A stretch of 64,000 bases of DNA from Polaribacter litorisediminis (GCF_019968605.1 NZ_CP082966.1:3213501-3277500); one strand, 5' to 3'; shown: positions 1 to 8,336, counted from the stretch's first letter. Notes: generated by a model from the letters alone, not told the origin. A program made the numbers and translations.

Positions 1-2
1 TT

Positions 3-887
3 GAAATTCCGGCAGGTGTTACCGTCTATACAAATTTATCTTCTGGAGGTAACTCTTTTGGATATAATTTTAAAGGTTTAGACGGCATAAAAACTAAAGC
101 AAATTGGGGAGCAGGAGATACTTGTGCGCACTATTATATCGAGGATCCTAAATTTAAAAACAGTATGATATCAATAGGTTTGTCTTTGGTAAATGCTGAA
201 AAAAGTATTGCTAAAGGAAAAAATGATGAACTCATTATTGAATTTGGAAATTGGATTAAAGAAATAAAAAGACCCGTTTTTTTAAGAATTGGCTATGAAT
301 TTGATGGTTGGGATTGGAACGATTACGAAAAGAAATATTTTTTAAAAGCTTGGAAACGCATTCATAGAATATTTACAGATATGAATGTTAATAACGTAGC
401 CTATGTTTGGCAATCTAAAGGCACTGGTTCTAACCAAGAAATTTTAGAAGATTGGTATCCTGGAGATGATTTTGTAGATTGGTGCGGCTATTCTTATTTC
501 GGAAATCCTGATGAAGAAATGATCACTTTTGCTAGAAAACATAAAAAACCTGTTTTTATAGCAGAAGCAACTCCCGTTTTTCAAGAAGGAAATCTTTATT
601 TTGATGCAGATATATCCAAAGAAAAAATAGCTAAAAAGGCTTGGAATGAATGGTTTATTCCATTTTTTAGGGTGATCAATGAAAACCAAGATGTTGTAAA
701 AGCGTTCAGTTACATCAACGTAAATTGGCCATCTCAACCCATGTGGATTGATAATTTATCGTTTCAAAAAGTAGATTCTAGAATTCAAAATAGTACATAT
801 CTTTCTAAAAAATGGATCGCAGAAATTAGCAAACCTAGATATTTAAAAGCTACTGATCGTTTGTTTTCTAAATTAGGTTATGAATAA
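3..887 (+). CDS. GH26-like glycoside hydrolase, 5' end outside window
   Basis: The frame is open from the left edge (first whole codon at base 3), so the N-terminus lies outside the window and the ATG at 165 is internal. The roughly 294 visible residues resemble most of a clan-A TIM-barrel hydrolase of the GH26 type. The segment LRIGYEFDGWDW holds a likely acid/base Glu and PVFIAEATPVF a likely nucleophile Glu, and between them WYPGDDFVDWCGYSYF is aromatic-rich like a sugar cleft. Known GH26 enzymes cut beta-mannans or beta-1,3-xylans; the substrate cannot be read here. No type IX sorting tail or binding module follows the barrel. The next gene has its own promoter, so this is probably the last gene of a unit lying mostly outside the window. 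Family assignment is from motif recognition and moderately sure. Confidence 0.65.
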   Translation, partial: EIPAGVTVYTNLSSGGNSFGYNFKGLDGIKTKANWGAGDTCAHYYIEDPKFKNSMISIGLSLVNAEKSIAKGKNDELIIEFGNWIKEIKRPVFLRIGYEFDGWDWNDYEKKYFLKAWKRIHRIFTDMNVNNVAYVWQSKGTGSNQEILEDWYPGDDFVDWCGYSYFGNPDEEMITFARKHKKPVFIAEATPVFQEGNLYFDADISKEKIAKKAWNEWFIPFFRVINENQDVVKAFSYINVNWPSQPMWIDNLSFQKVDSRIQNSTYLSKKWIAEISKPRYLKATDRLFSKLGYE

Positions 888-925
888 TTATCTTGTTTCT
901 GAACTTTAAAAAAATCTAGTTATTG

Positions 926-933
926 TATCTTTG
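926..933 (+). promoter_or_regulatory. -7 box of the PLP-enzyme gene
   Basis: TATCTTTG matches the Bacteroidota -7 consensus TAnnTTTG. It lies 22 nt before the ATG at 956, which implies a short leader of about 18-20 nt. No convincing -33 TTTG at the usual distance. Confidence 0.6.
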
Positions 934-955
934 ATTTCTATTTAAAGTAGGAATT

Positions 956-2800
956 ATGCAAGAAAATAAGATACTAGAGTACGTACAAGAGCTATTAGAC
1001 AATATGCCTATAGATTGGCTAAACCTAACAACTCATAGATTAGATATTTACGACGAAAATTTGGCGAAAACTCAATTTTTACATCAACTAGAAAGCTTAT
1101 TCCTGCACAATAATTCCGAGGTATCTGCACTCCATAAATTACCAACTGCGTATGATTATATTCGTTTAGGACATCCTTTATCTTGTATCTTAGAATGGGT
1201 AATTGCCAAATTAAATAACCAGAAATCAGAAAATGTCATCAGTTTTTCTTCAAAAACGATTCCTATTTTAGCAATTTTAAGAAAGAATTTAGTAGCCAAT
1301 AAAAATACCCAAATTATGTATTCTGAAGAAATATCAGACTTTTTTGATGCTGAAATTATCAGAAATATTTATGGGTATCATTTTGAATTGAAAAAGGTTA
1401 ATGCCTTAACAGATATTTCTAAATTTGATGGAAGTACTATCTTTATTTCACAAAATGGGGAAATTTCTAACTTCGAACTTCATCCAAATATTGATTTTTT
1501 CATCCAAATTACACCAGAATTAGGAAGTGTTTTATTGATAAACGGCATAAAAAATGAAAATTATATTTCAGACATTCAACATGTAAGAAGAAGAGAAACG
1601 ATTGCCATGACGCCTGCCAATTCACTCATAGCTTTAAAATCTATCATAGAAAAATCTTCATTTGAGCATCAAAAAAGTGCTATTGAAACTAATAAAAAAA
1701 ATGTTTTAAACTCCATTAAAGAAATTACGGGCACTACTTTAAAACCTTTAGTTGCTTCCAGCGGACTATCAATTCAGTATGCCATTATGATGGGATTAAT
1801 TCATGATGCACAAGAAAATCATACCGGAAAAGCGATTAAATTTATTGTTCCGCCAAACTGTTATGGTGGTACCAATGACCAAGCAAGGCGTGTTGCTAAG
1901 TGTCTTAAACATGTTGAAGTGGTAGATTTACCTGTAGATGGTGAAAATGATATGGTACAAAGTATTGATACTATTTTAGCTAAAATTGCGATTGAAGATG
2001 CTGTTCCCTATATAATTGCAGAAATACCTACAAATCCAAGAGTTGAAGTTCCGAATCTTATCGATTTAGAAAATGTTTTAAGCAAAAAACGTACAACTGC
2101 AAATGGAGCAACTGCGATTGATCCTGTTTTTATTTTAGATCAAACATTTTGTCCTAATGTTCACTTTTTAGGTGAAGGAAAAATTCTATCTAGCATTAGA
2201 ACCATTTCATATGCTAGTGGCTCAAAATTTCCGAGTGGCGGACAATGCACTGCTGGTTATTGTGTAGGAAATGTAAAAACTGCCGCTTTAATGAACAAAA
2301 TAGAAATCCATTTAGAACTTTGTGATAATAAAGCAACAGCGCTGCAAATGGACATATTGGCAAAACAATTGCCTTCTATGAATCAAAGAATTTGGGATGC
2401 TTATAAAAATACACGAGAATTTGTAAACTTTATTCATGAGACTTTACCAACAGCAAAAATTAATTTTGTTTCAGAGCAATTGGCAAAACAACAGTTTACA
2501 CCTTCTGTTTTTTCTTTAGATTTACCAACGAAAGGTAACAGTGACGAAGAAAAAGAAACTTATAAACGAGCTTTGAATTTGAAATTAATCAACTTAATGA
2601 TTACAAAAATTCCTGATGAAAGTAAATTCTGTGTTAGCTACGGACAATTAAAAGGATGTTATTGGACAATTCCTGCAACCTCAACGCAAGGAACCACAAA
2701 AGAAGGCGATAAAGATTATATTGTGAGAGCTTCTCTTTCACCTAACATGGATTTAGAACTTCATAAAAAAGTGTTTTTAGAATTTGTAAAGATGATTTGA
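956..2800 (+). CDS. PLP-dependent Cys/Met-metabolism-type transferase
   Basis: A 614-residue protein whose second half looks like a fold-type I PLP enzyme of the cystathionine gamma-synthase/lyase group. It has a cofactor-site region around TGTTLKPLVASSGLS, then AEIPTNPRVEVP (the substrate-side Asn-Pro segment), FILDQTFCPN, and ISYASGSKFPSGGQ, in which the Lys after SGS is the likely Schiff-base lysine. Ordinary members are about 380-400 residues; this one carries an extra N-terminal region of about 200 residues with no motif I recognise. Expected chemistry is elimination or replacement at a sulfur amino acid side chain in the cytoplasm, but the exact substrate cannot be told. Single-gene unit with its own -7 box upstream and a terminator downstream. 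Confidence 0.7.
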   Translation: MQENKILEYVQELLDNMPIDWLNLTTHRLDIYDENLAKTQFLHQLESLFLHNNSEVSALHKLPTAYDYIRLGHPLSCILEWVIAKLNNQKSENVISFSSKTIPILAILRKNLVANKNTQIMYSEEISDFFDAEIIRNIYGYHFELKKVNALTDISKFDGSTIFISQNGEISNFELHPNIDFFIQITPELGSVLLINGIKNENYISDIQHVRRRETIAMTPANSLIALKSIIEKSSFEHQKSAIETNKKNVLNSIKEITGTTLKPLVASSGLSIQYAIMMGLIHDAQENHTGKAIKFIVPPNCYGGTNDQARRVAKCLKHVEVVDLPVDGENDMVQSIDTILAKIAIEDAVPYIIAEIPTNPRVEVPNLIDLENVLSKKRTTANGATAIDPVFILDQTFCPNVHFLGEGKILSSIRTISYASGSKFPSGGQCTAGYCVGNVKTAALMNKIEIHLELCDNKATALQMDILAKQLPSMNQRIWDAYKNTREFVNFIHETLPTAKINFVSEQLAKQQFTPSVFSLDLPTKGNSDEEKETYKRALNLKLINLMITKIPDESKFCVSYGQLKGCYWTIPATSTQGTTKEGDKDYIVRASLSPNMDLELHKKVFLEFVKMI

Positions 2801-2817
2801 CAAACTTAAAAATTGTT

Positions 2818-2847
2818 TTCTTTTGATTGAAAAGAATGTTTTTTTTT
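2818..2847 (+). terminator. rho-independent terminator after the PLP enzyme
   Basis: Stem TTCTTTT/AAAAGAA (2818-2824 with 2830-2836), 5-nt loop, then a T-run from 2839. It sits between convergent genes ending at 2800 and 2875. Confidence 0.6.
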
Positions 2848-2874
2848 AGAGATTCTCAACAAAAAAACCTAGAC

Positions 2875-3501
2875 TCAACTTTTCAAAATCTCCAAAAACA
2901 AATCTCTTTCAATTTCTTTTGCCCCTAAACTTGCTAAATGTTTGTTATAAATTTGGCAATCTATTAATTTATAGTTGTTGCTTTTTGTTAAATGAATAAA
3001 GGCCAATTTAGAAGCATTAGAAACCCTGCTAAACATACTTTCTCCGCAGAAAATACTATTAACTTCTACCCCATATAAACCTCCTACCAATTGGTTGTCT
3101 AACCAAACTTCGATCGATTTTGCAATTCCTTTTTTATGCAGGTTGATATAGGCTTGCTCCATCTCATCAGTAATCCAAGTTCCAAAACCATCATTTCTGT
3201 TTATGTTTTTACAATTGTAAATTACTTCTTCAAAAGCGGTGTTCTCAGTAATTTTGAACTCGTTTTTATGGATAATTTTTCGCATCGATTTTGATACTTT
3301 TAAATCACCAGGAAACAAGACCATTCTATCAAAAGGGCAATACCAAACTATGGGATCACCTTCCGAAAACCATGGGAAAATTCCGTTTTTATAAGCATGC
3401 ACTAATCTTTCCTCAGATAAATCTCCACCTAAAGCTATAATGCCATCTTTCGTAGTCAAATTGTAATTTGGAAATTCTATGTACTCATTTAACCAGATCA
3501 T
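2875..3501 (-). CDS. aat: leucyl/phenylalanyl-tRNA--protein transferase
   Basis: Transfers Leu or Phe from aminoacyl-tRNA to the N-terminal Lys/Arg of proteins, marking them for the ClpS/ClpAP N-end-rule pathway. The 208-residue protein has the family signatures in order: an N-terminal FPNYNLTTKDGIIALGGDLS, then YKNGIFPWFSEGDPIVWYCP, then the central LVGGLYGVEVNSIFCGESMF with the GNAT-like core, and FIHLTKSNNYKLIDCQ near the C-terminus. Length is slightly below the E. coli enzyme (234). It is convergent with the PLP gene and divergent from the membrane protein at 3.6 kb; no partner gene is adjacent. Confidence 0.93.
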   Translation of the reverse strand: MIWLNEYIEFPNYNLTTKDGIIALGGDLSEERLVHAYKNGIFPWFSEGDPIVWYCPFDRMVLFPGDLKVSKSMRKIIHKNEFKITENTAFEEVIYNCKNINRNDGFGTWITDEMEQAYINLHKKGIAKSIEVWLDNQLVGGLYGVEVNSIFCGESMFSRVSNASKLAFIHLTKSNNYKLIDCQIYNKHLASLGAKEIERDLFLEILKS

Positions 3502-3589
3502 GATTTAGCTTCTTTTAATGCGAATTTAATAAATTCTTTAAAAAAAAGTTAATCTAAACTCATAAAGCCATTTATAAAGAATTTGTTCC

Positions 3590-3597
3590 TATTTTTG
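3590..3597 (+). promoter_or_regulatory. -7 box of the VTT-family membrane protein gene
   Basis: TATTTTTG, an exact TAnnTTTG match. It lies two bases before the first possible start codon (TTG 3600), so transcription would begin at about 3601-3605 and translation should start further in. Confidence 0.55.
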
Positions 3598-3623
3598 CAT
3601 TGTTATTAAAAACAACTTATTTC

Positions 3624-4253
3624 TTGGAAGAAAAGCAAAAAAAAAGAAAAAAAAACACTGCATTTATAGGTAAAAGACTCCATGTTTATTATGGAAGAAC
3701 TGGTTTTTATTTATTTGTTTGGGAGAGTATAAAAAAAGCTTTTTTACCAATAGTGGGGGTTGTTATTGCCTTATATTTCTTTAACAAATACGTTTACGAT
3801 ATTAATGAAGGTTTAGAAAACATTACAGAAACCTTTTCTACGATAGGCGTATTAATTACGTTTTTTACTTCGGAAACATTGCTAGGGTTAATACCTCCAG
3901 AAATATTTATCGCTTGGTCTAAAAAAACAGCGCATCCTGTTATTAATTTATCCATTTTAGCAACACTTTCTTACTCAGGCGGTTTACTTTCCTATTTCCT
4001 TGGTAAACTAACGTTAAAAATAGAATCTGTAAAAAATTACCTAGAGGTAAAAATGGCTGCAAATCTTAAAAACACTAAAAAATGGGGCGGTTTTTTAATT
4101 TTGGTGGGTGCTCTATTACCACTACCTTTTTCAATTGCATGTTTAGCAGCAGGTATGATTAAATATCCTTTTAGAAATGTGGTTTTCTTTGGTTTATTCC
4201 GTTTTTTACGTTTTGCTGCGTATGCTTGGGCTATTTTTCAAGTAGTAGATTAA
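3624..4253 (+). CDS. VTT/DedA-like (YqaA-type) integral membrane protein
   Basis: About 209 residues with a Lys-rich N-terminus, a TM helix (AFLPIVGVVIALYFF), then a segment typical of the VTT/SNARE-associated group: LITFFTSETLLGLIPPEIFIAW, a SYSGGLLSYFLGKL helix, and GGFLILVGALLPLPFSIACLAAG with the conserved Gly/Pro re-entrant helix. DedA/VTT proteins are proposed lipid scramblases or flippases of the inner membrane; that role is inference here. The start is uncertain. The frame opens at TTG 3600, but a -7 box ends at 3597, so I prefer the in-frame TTG at 3624; no ATG occurs before residue 150. Monocistronic, with its own promoter. Confidence 0.65.
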   Translation: MEEKQKKRKKNTAFIGKRLHVYYGRTGFYLFVWESIKKAFLPIVGVVIALYFFNKYVYDINEGLENITETFSTIGVLITFFTSETLLGLIPPEIFIAWSKKTAHPVINLSILATLSYSGGLLSYFLGKLTLKIESVKNYLEVKMAANLKNTKKWGGFLILVGALLPLPFSIACLAAGMIKYPFRNVVFFGLFRFLRFAAYAWAIFQVVD

Positions 4254-4271
4254 ATCAACCTTAAAAATAAG

Positions 4272-4279
4272 TACCTTTG
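4272..4279 (+). promoter_or_regulatory. -7 box immediately before DUF1456 gene (leaderless)
   Basis: TACCTTTG, exact consensus, followed by only 4 nt before ATG 4284. With the usual spacing the transcript starts at or next to the A of the start codon. Confidence 0.6.
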
Positions 4280-4283
4280 CCTT

Positions 4284-4523
4284 ATGGGATTAACAAATAA
4301 TGACATTTTTAAAAAATTAAGAGTTGCACACAAATTAAGGGACACTGATATTATTGATATTTGTGCTTTGGTTGATTTTAAAGTAACAAAAGGTGAATTA
4401 GGTGCCATTTTTAGAGCAGAAGAGCATCCGAAGTATATAGAATGTGGAGACCAATTTCTACGTAATTTTTTAAATGGTTTAATTATTCATTTGCGCGGTC
4501 CTATGCCTGCTAAAATGAAATAA
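4284..4523 (+). CDS. DUF1456 (YehS-like) protein, single repeat
   Basis: The 79-residue protein begins LTNNDIFKKLRVAHKL, followed by DIIDICALVDFKVTKGELGA, and matches the DUF1456 repeat. In E. coli YehS the repeat occurs twice in about 156 residues; here there is one copy, so it may act as a dimer (inference). No biochemical function is known for the family. It has no signal peptide and should be cytosolic. Its promoter is placed so close that the mRNA is predicted to lack a leader. A strong bidirectional hairpin follows at 4628. Confidence 0.75.
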   Translation: MGLTNNDIFKKLRVAHKLRDTDIIDICALVDFKVTKGELGAIFRAEEHPKYIECGDQFLRNFLNGLIIHLRGPMPAKMK

Positions 4524-4627
4524 ACTTCTTTTATTGCACCACATACTTATCTATTTTGATATAAGAGTTAAAACAGTATTCAAAACATTTTTAGAAATAA
4601 GGCATTTATATACAAATTATAAGAAAC

Positions 4628-4665
4628 AAAAAAGAGTGTAATTTTAAAAAATTACACTCTTTTTT
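4628..4665. terminator. bidirectional terminator between convergent genes
   Basis: Perfect 15-bp stem (AAAAAAGAGTGTAAT at 4628-4642 with its complement at 4651-4665), 8-nt loop, A-run on one side and T-run on the other. It serves the DUF1456 gene on the plus strand and the DUF3127 gene on the minus strand. Confidence 0.85.
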
Positions 4666-4700
4666 GTTAGGATCTATCCTAATAAATCTTGCCTTATTTT

Positions 4701-5069
4701 TTAAAATGGTAAATCGTCTGGCTCTTCATCAGAAACTTGAGATGCAGGCTCAAATTGATCTACAGGTGGTAAATTTTGTGCTTGTGGGGCTTGAGACAAA
4801 CTCTCTATTCTCCAACCTTGCACAGAGTTAAAATATTTAGCTTCACCTTGTGGATTAATCCATTCTCTACCTCTTAAATTAATCGAAACTTTTACATCTT
4901 GCCCCACATTATAATTATTTAATAAATCTGTTTTGTCTTGCACAAATTCAATCATAATCATCTGTGGATATTGCTCATCTGTCGTTACAACCAATTCTCT
5001 TTTTCTGAATCCGTTTGCACCGAATGTTTGCACCTCACCAATCAATTTTACTTTACCTATAACTTCCAT
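4701..5069 (-). CDS. DUF3127 OB-fold-like protein with an SSB-type acidic tail
   Basis: The 122-residue protein starts MEVIGKVKLIGEVQTFGANG and contains FRKRELVVTTDEQYPQ, the pattern of DUF3127, a small Bacteroidota family that resembles an OB fold. The C-terminus is a Gln/Pro-rich linker ending EEPDDLPF, like the acidic tip by which SSB proteins recruit partners (DDDIPF in E. coli). This suggests single-strand DNA or replisome-related work, but that is inference. The start is set at 5069 because this ATG lies 5 bases after the stop codon of the upstream flavin reductase, implying a coupled two-gene operon; the frame also runs upstream into that gene. Confidence 0.75.
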   Translation of the reverse strand: MEVIGKVKLIGEVQTFGANGFRKRELVVTTDEQYPQMIMIEFVQDKTDLLNNYNVGQDVKVSINLRGREWINPQGEAKYFNSVQGWRIESLSQAPQAQNLPPVDQFEPASQVSDEEPDDLPF

Positions 5070-5074
5070 AATAT

Positions 5075-5941
5075 TTATTTTAATAAAAGTACTTTCCAAG
5101 CACTTTCTACATCATTCTTTTTTAAATACTCTTGAGCAAATGTATGTTTTTTTGAAGTTTCTAACCCAATAAATTGTGGATGTTCTTTTCCAAAGTTATT
5201 AACAGTGGTTTCAGAAGGCAATTGCTCTACATTCCCTAACATCCCCAAATTATTCCCTGTTAAAATGCTACTATTTCGAATTTCTGACGGAATTACATCG
5301 ATCCCAATTCCCAATGTAGAAATTGGTTTCGGAATTTCAAAAAAGCCATCTTTAGCCCTTGAATAATAACTTCCGCCTGCTCTTGCAACCAAATCAATTT
5401 TATGCTGATCTATTGCTCCATTTTCATCTAAAACATCCTCCGAAATATGAATTTTTACAACTTCACAAACAATTAAATTTCCTGCGCCTCCTTCATCACC
5501 TGTAAAAATTACATCATTTACCTTACATTCAAATTGCACAGGAGATTCTGCAACTCTAAAAGGTTTTATGATATCTGATTTTAGCATGGTAAATCCTGCC
5601 TTTTCAAACTCATTAACACCCGCAGGATATTCTGTAGAACTCAACGACATTTGCTGAACAATAGCATAATTCACCACATTTATTACTACTTCTTTGGTTG
5701 CCAAGGCATTTTCTAACGTATGTTTGGTTGTATTATCTCGCACTCTTCTGGCAGGAGAAAAAATCATAATTGGCGGATTTGAGCCAAACACATTAAAAAA
5801 ACTAAATGGAGACAAATTAGGATTTCCATCAGCATCCACAGTACTTGCAAAAGCAATTGGTCTGGGCGCTACGGCTCCTAGAAGATAACCATGGAGTTTA
5901 CCTGTTGATATTTCTTTGGGATCTATAGAAAGCATACTCAA
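5075..5941 (-). CDS. flavin reductase-like (FMN-binding split barrel) protein
   Basis: The 288-residue protein belongs to the flavin reductase-like family (DIM6/NTAB type): LLGAVAPRPIAFASTVDADG at the start of the split barrel, LSPFSFFNVFGSNPPIMIFS contacting FMN, and TTKHTLENALATKEVVINVV. It is longer than the 170-residue bacterial flavin reductases, with a C-terminal extension of about 80 residues. Likely a cytosolic FMN-dependent oxidoreductase; substrate unknown. It is the first gene of an operon with the DUF3127 gene 5 bp downstream. A second Met three codons in (5935) is an equally possible start. Confidence 0.8.
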   Translation of the reverse strand: MSMLSIDPKEISTGKLHGYLLGAVAPRPIAFASTVDADGNPNLSPFSFFNVFGSNPPIMIFSPARRVRDNTTKHTLENALATKEVVINVVNYAIVQQMSLSSTEYPAGVNEFEKAGFTMLKSDIIKPFRVAESPVQFECKVNDVIFTGDEGGAGNLIVCEVVKIHISEDVLDENGAIDQHKIDLVARAGGSYYSRAKDGFFEIPKPISTLGIGIDVIPSEIRNSSILTGNNLGMLGNVEQLPSETTVNNFGKEHPQFIGLETSKKHTFAQEYLKKNDVESAWKVLLLK

Positions 5942-6048
5942 TAAATTTAAAATGAATGTCCTCTTATCAGTGCACTAAAAATGACTAATAATTTTTCTAC
6001 TTGTAAAGATACTATCAAATCTTGAAATGAGTTATATACAGGAAACCT

Positions 6049-6056
6049 TATCTTTG
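6049..6056 (+). promoter_or_regulatory. -7 box immediately before sensor kinase gene (leaderless)
   Basis: TATCTTTG, exact consensus, ending 5 nt before ATG 6062. The TTG at 6059 that could extend the frame by one codon lies inside the expected start-site region. Confidence 0.6.
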
Positions 6057-6061
6057 TTTTG

Positions 6062-7213
6062 ATGAAAAATTTTTCGAATATTCTGCTCTTTAAGCGCGTT
6101 ACTATCTTTATTTCGTTTGTAATTGTAACCTCAATTCTATGGAATACCTATACCTTCTTTCAAAAATTTAAGCAAGAAGAACGTGTAAAAATGCAAATTT
6201 TAGCCACTGCTCAAAAAGAAATAGGGAATAACGAAAATTTAGATGCCAATGTAGATTTATCATTAATGGTCATTGAGAATAACCATAGCATTCCTATGAT
6301 TTTAGTTAGTGAAAAAGGTGAAATTTTAAATTATCAAAATTTAGATTCTGTAAAATCTTTAGACCCCGCATATCTAGAAAGCGAATTGCTAGATATGAAG
6401 TCTGAAAACGCTCCGATTGAAGTAAGTTATAAAGGCAAAAACAAACAATATATTTATTATAAAGATTCTGATTTACTGAACAAACTCACCTACTATCCCT
6501 TAGCTTTAATCTTAATTTTAGTACTGTTTGTTTCGGTTGTTTATTTGTTTTACAGCTCTAACAAAGCAGCAGAAACAAATCAACTTTGGACCGGAATGGC
6601 GAAAGAAACTGCCCATCAAATAGGCACGCCTTTGTCTTCTTTATTAGGTTGGATTGCCATCTTAAAAATGGAAAAAGTAGATGAAACCTATATCGAAGAA
6701 ATAGAAAAAGATGTGCATCGATTAAATATTATTGCCGATCGATTTTCTAAAATTGGCTCTAAACCAGAACTGAAAAAAGAAAATATTGTAGTACTCACAA
6801 AGCAAGCTTTTGATTACTTCGAATCTAGAAGTTCTAAACAAATTTCATTTTCATTTTTTACTACGGATGATGAACTCTACACAAACCTAAATAAAGAACT
6901 ATTTGGTTGGGTGATAGAAAACCTCATCAAAAATGCTATTGATGCGATGTTAGGAAAAGGTGAATTAACCTTGAATATCACAGGTAATCAAAAAAAGGTA
7001 GAAATTACAATTTCTGACACGGGCAAAGGGATGCCTAAAAAATTATTCAAACGGATTTTTACACCTGGTTTTACGACTAAAAAACGTGGCTGGGGATTAG
7101 GTTTATCGCTCTCAAAACGTATAATAGCAGATTATCATAACGGAAAAATATTTGTAAAAAAATCTGAAATTGGCAAAGGAACTACTTTTGAAATTTCTTT
7201 GGATAAAGTTTAA
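6062..7213 (+). CDS. membrane-bound sensor histidine kinase (orphan)
   Basis: 383 residues: TM1 at about 10-30, an extracytoplasmic sensor region of about 110 residues without a recognisable domain, TM2 (YYPLALILILVLFVSVVYLF) at about 142-165, then the kinase. The H-box is AKETAHQIGTPLSSLLGW with His185; the N-box is NLIKNAIDAM, G1 DTGKGMPKK, F-box FTPGFTTKKRGWG and G2 GLGLSLSK. The HQIGTPLSS variant of the H-box is common in Bacteroidota NtrY/AtoS-like kinases. No response regulator is adjacent, so its partner must be elsewhere. The start is ATG 6062, directly after a -7 box. Confidence 0.88.
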   Translation: MKNFSNILLFKRVTIFISFVIVTSILWNTYTFFQKFKQEERVKMQILATAQKEIGNNENLDANVDLSLMVIENNHSIPMILVSEKGEILNYQNLDSVKSLDPAYLESELLDMKSENAPIEVSYKGKNKQYIYYKDSDLLNKLTYYPLALILILVLFVSVVYLFYSSNKAAETNQLWTGMAKETAHQIGTPLSSLLGWIAILKMEKVDETYIEEIEKDVHRLNIIADRFSKIGSKPELKKENIVVLTKQAFDYFESRSSKQISFSFFTTDDELYTNLNKELFGWVIENLIKNAIDAMLGKGELTLNITGNQKKVEITISDTGKGMPKKLFKRIFTPGFTTKKRGWGLGLSLSKRIIADYHNGKIFVKKSEIGKGTTFEISLDKV

Positions 7214-7390
7214 TTTTCGAAATTTTTCTTCATGAAATACCCAAAAGAAAAATCTCTAAAAACCAAATCAAAAAACTAAATACATACTTTTTAGGGTGAT
7301 AATTTATTGCCCTACATAAGGAGAGATAAAAATCATCATAACCTACACATGGCAAAACTTCAAGCTAAACCAACTCTTATAACTTTTTCA

Positions 7391-7780
7391 TCATTCAAAA
7401 TTATCAGCAATACTTGCGGCTATAGCAACAAATTCATCCTTTGATAATTTCACTTTATGCGTAAATTGCATGTCAGACATCACATTGGTAGGCACCAAAT
7501 GCACATGAACATGTGGTACTTCTAACCCGATAACGCTCATTCCTATTCGTTGGCAAGGCACTGCTTTTTCTAGCGCTTTTGCAACTCTGTATGAAAAATC
7601 CATTAAGGAGCTGTACGCTTCTTTTGATAAATCAAAAATCTTATTTTCTTCTTTTTTAGGAACCACTAACGTATGTCCTTTGGCATTTGGATTGATGTCT
7701 AAAAAAGCAATAAAATCGTCATCTTCGGCTACTTTGTAACTTGGTATTTCTCCTGTAATTATTTTTGTGAATATGCTCAT
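7391..7780 (-). CDS. HIT-family nucleotide hydrolase/transferase
   Basis: The 129-residue protein shows the histidine triad H90-V-H92-V-H94 in LEVPHVHVHLVP, where the middle His is the nucleophile that attacks the alpha-phosphate, preceded by the HIT N-terminal pattern IFTKIITGEIPSYKV and GHTLVVPKK. HIT proteins of the HinT branch cleave AMP-lysine and similar phosphoramidates; the specific substrate is not readable. It lies 69 bp downstream of greA on the same strand with no clear terminator between, so the two are probably co-transcribed. Confidence 0.92.
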   Translation of the reverse strand: MSIFTKIITGEIPSYKVAEDDDFIAFLDINPNAKGHTLVVPKKEENKIFDLSKEAYSSLMDFSYRVAKALEKAVPCQRIGMSVIGLEVPHVHVHLVPTNVMSDMQFTHKVKLSKDEFVAIAASIADNFE

Positions 7781-7849
7781 TTTTAAGCTTTTAGTTATTC
7801 GATTTTGGCTGTTTGCTAGTGGCTACTCACCAAAAGCAAAAAACTATTT

Positions 7850-8323
7850 TTATCTAGAAATCGCTACAACCTCAAATTTCATAATTCCGTTTGGCACTTG
7901 AATTTCTGCTATATCTCCCACTTTTTTACCCAATAAACCTTTACCAATTGGCGAGTTTACAGACAATTTTCCATTTCTAACATCCGTTTCTGAATCGGCA
8001 ACCAAAAGGTAAGAAAACTCCATTCCGTTGGCAATATTTTTTATTTTTACTTTAGAATGAATCAATATTTTTGACGTATCTAATTGGCTTTCATCTAAAA
8101 TACGCGCATTCGAAATCACATTTTTTAATTTGGCTATTTTAAACTCTAAATGAGATTGTTCTTCTTTTGCTGCATGGTATTCTGCGTTTTCACTCAAATC
8201 GCCTTTATCTCTTGCATCGGCAATTTCTTGGGTTACTCTTGGTCGTTCAACTTGCTCTAGTTGTACCAATTCATCTTTCAATTTCTTTAATCCTTCTGGT
8301 GAATAATAAGATATATCGCTCAT
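7850..8323 (-). CDS. greA: transcription elongation factor GreA
   Basis: Reactivates backtracked RNA polymerase by stimulating transcript cleavage through the secondary channel. 157 residues, the normal length (E. coli 158): N-terminal coiled coil with the acidic tip ARDKGDLSENAEY (Asp42 and Glu45 correspond to the Mg-coordinating pair) and a C-terminal FKBP-like domain ending SPIGKGLLGKKVGD. Transcribed from a -7 box at 8376-8383. The leader of about 50 nt is mostly a terminator-like hairpin (8337-8369), so expression may be attenuated. HIT gene follows. Confidence 0.97.
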   Translation of the reverse strand: MSDISYYSPEGLKKLKDELVQLEQVERPRVTQEIADARDKGDLSENAEYHAAKEEQSHLEFKIAKLKNVISNARILDESQLDTSKILIHSKVKIKNIANGMEFSYLLVADSETDVRNGKLSVNSPIGKGLLGKKVGDIAEIQVPNGIMKFEVVAISR

Positions 8324-8336
8324 CGTTTTTTAATTT

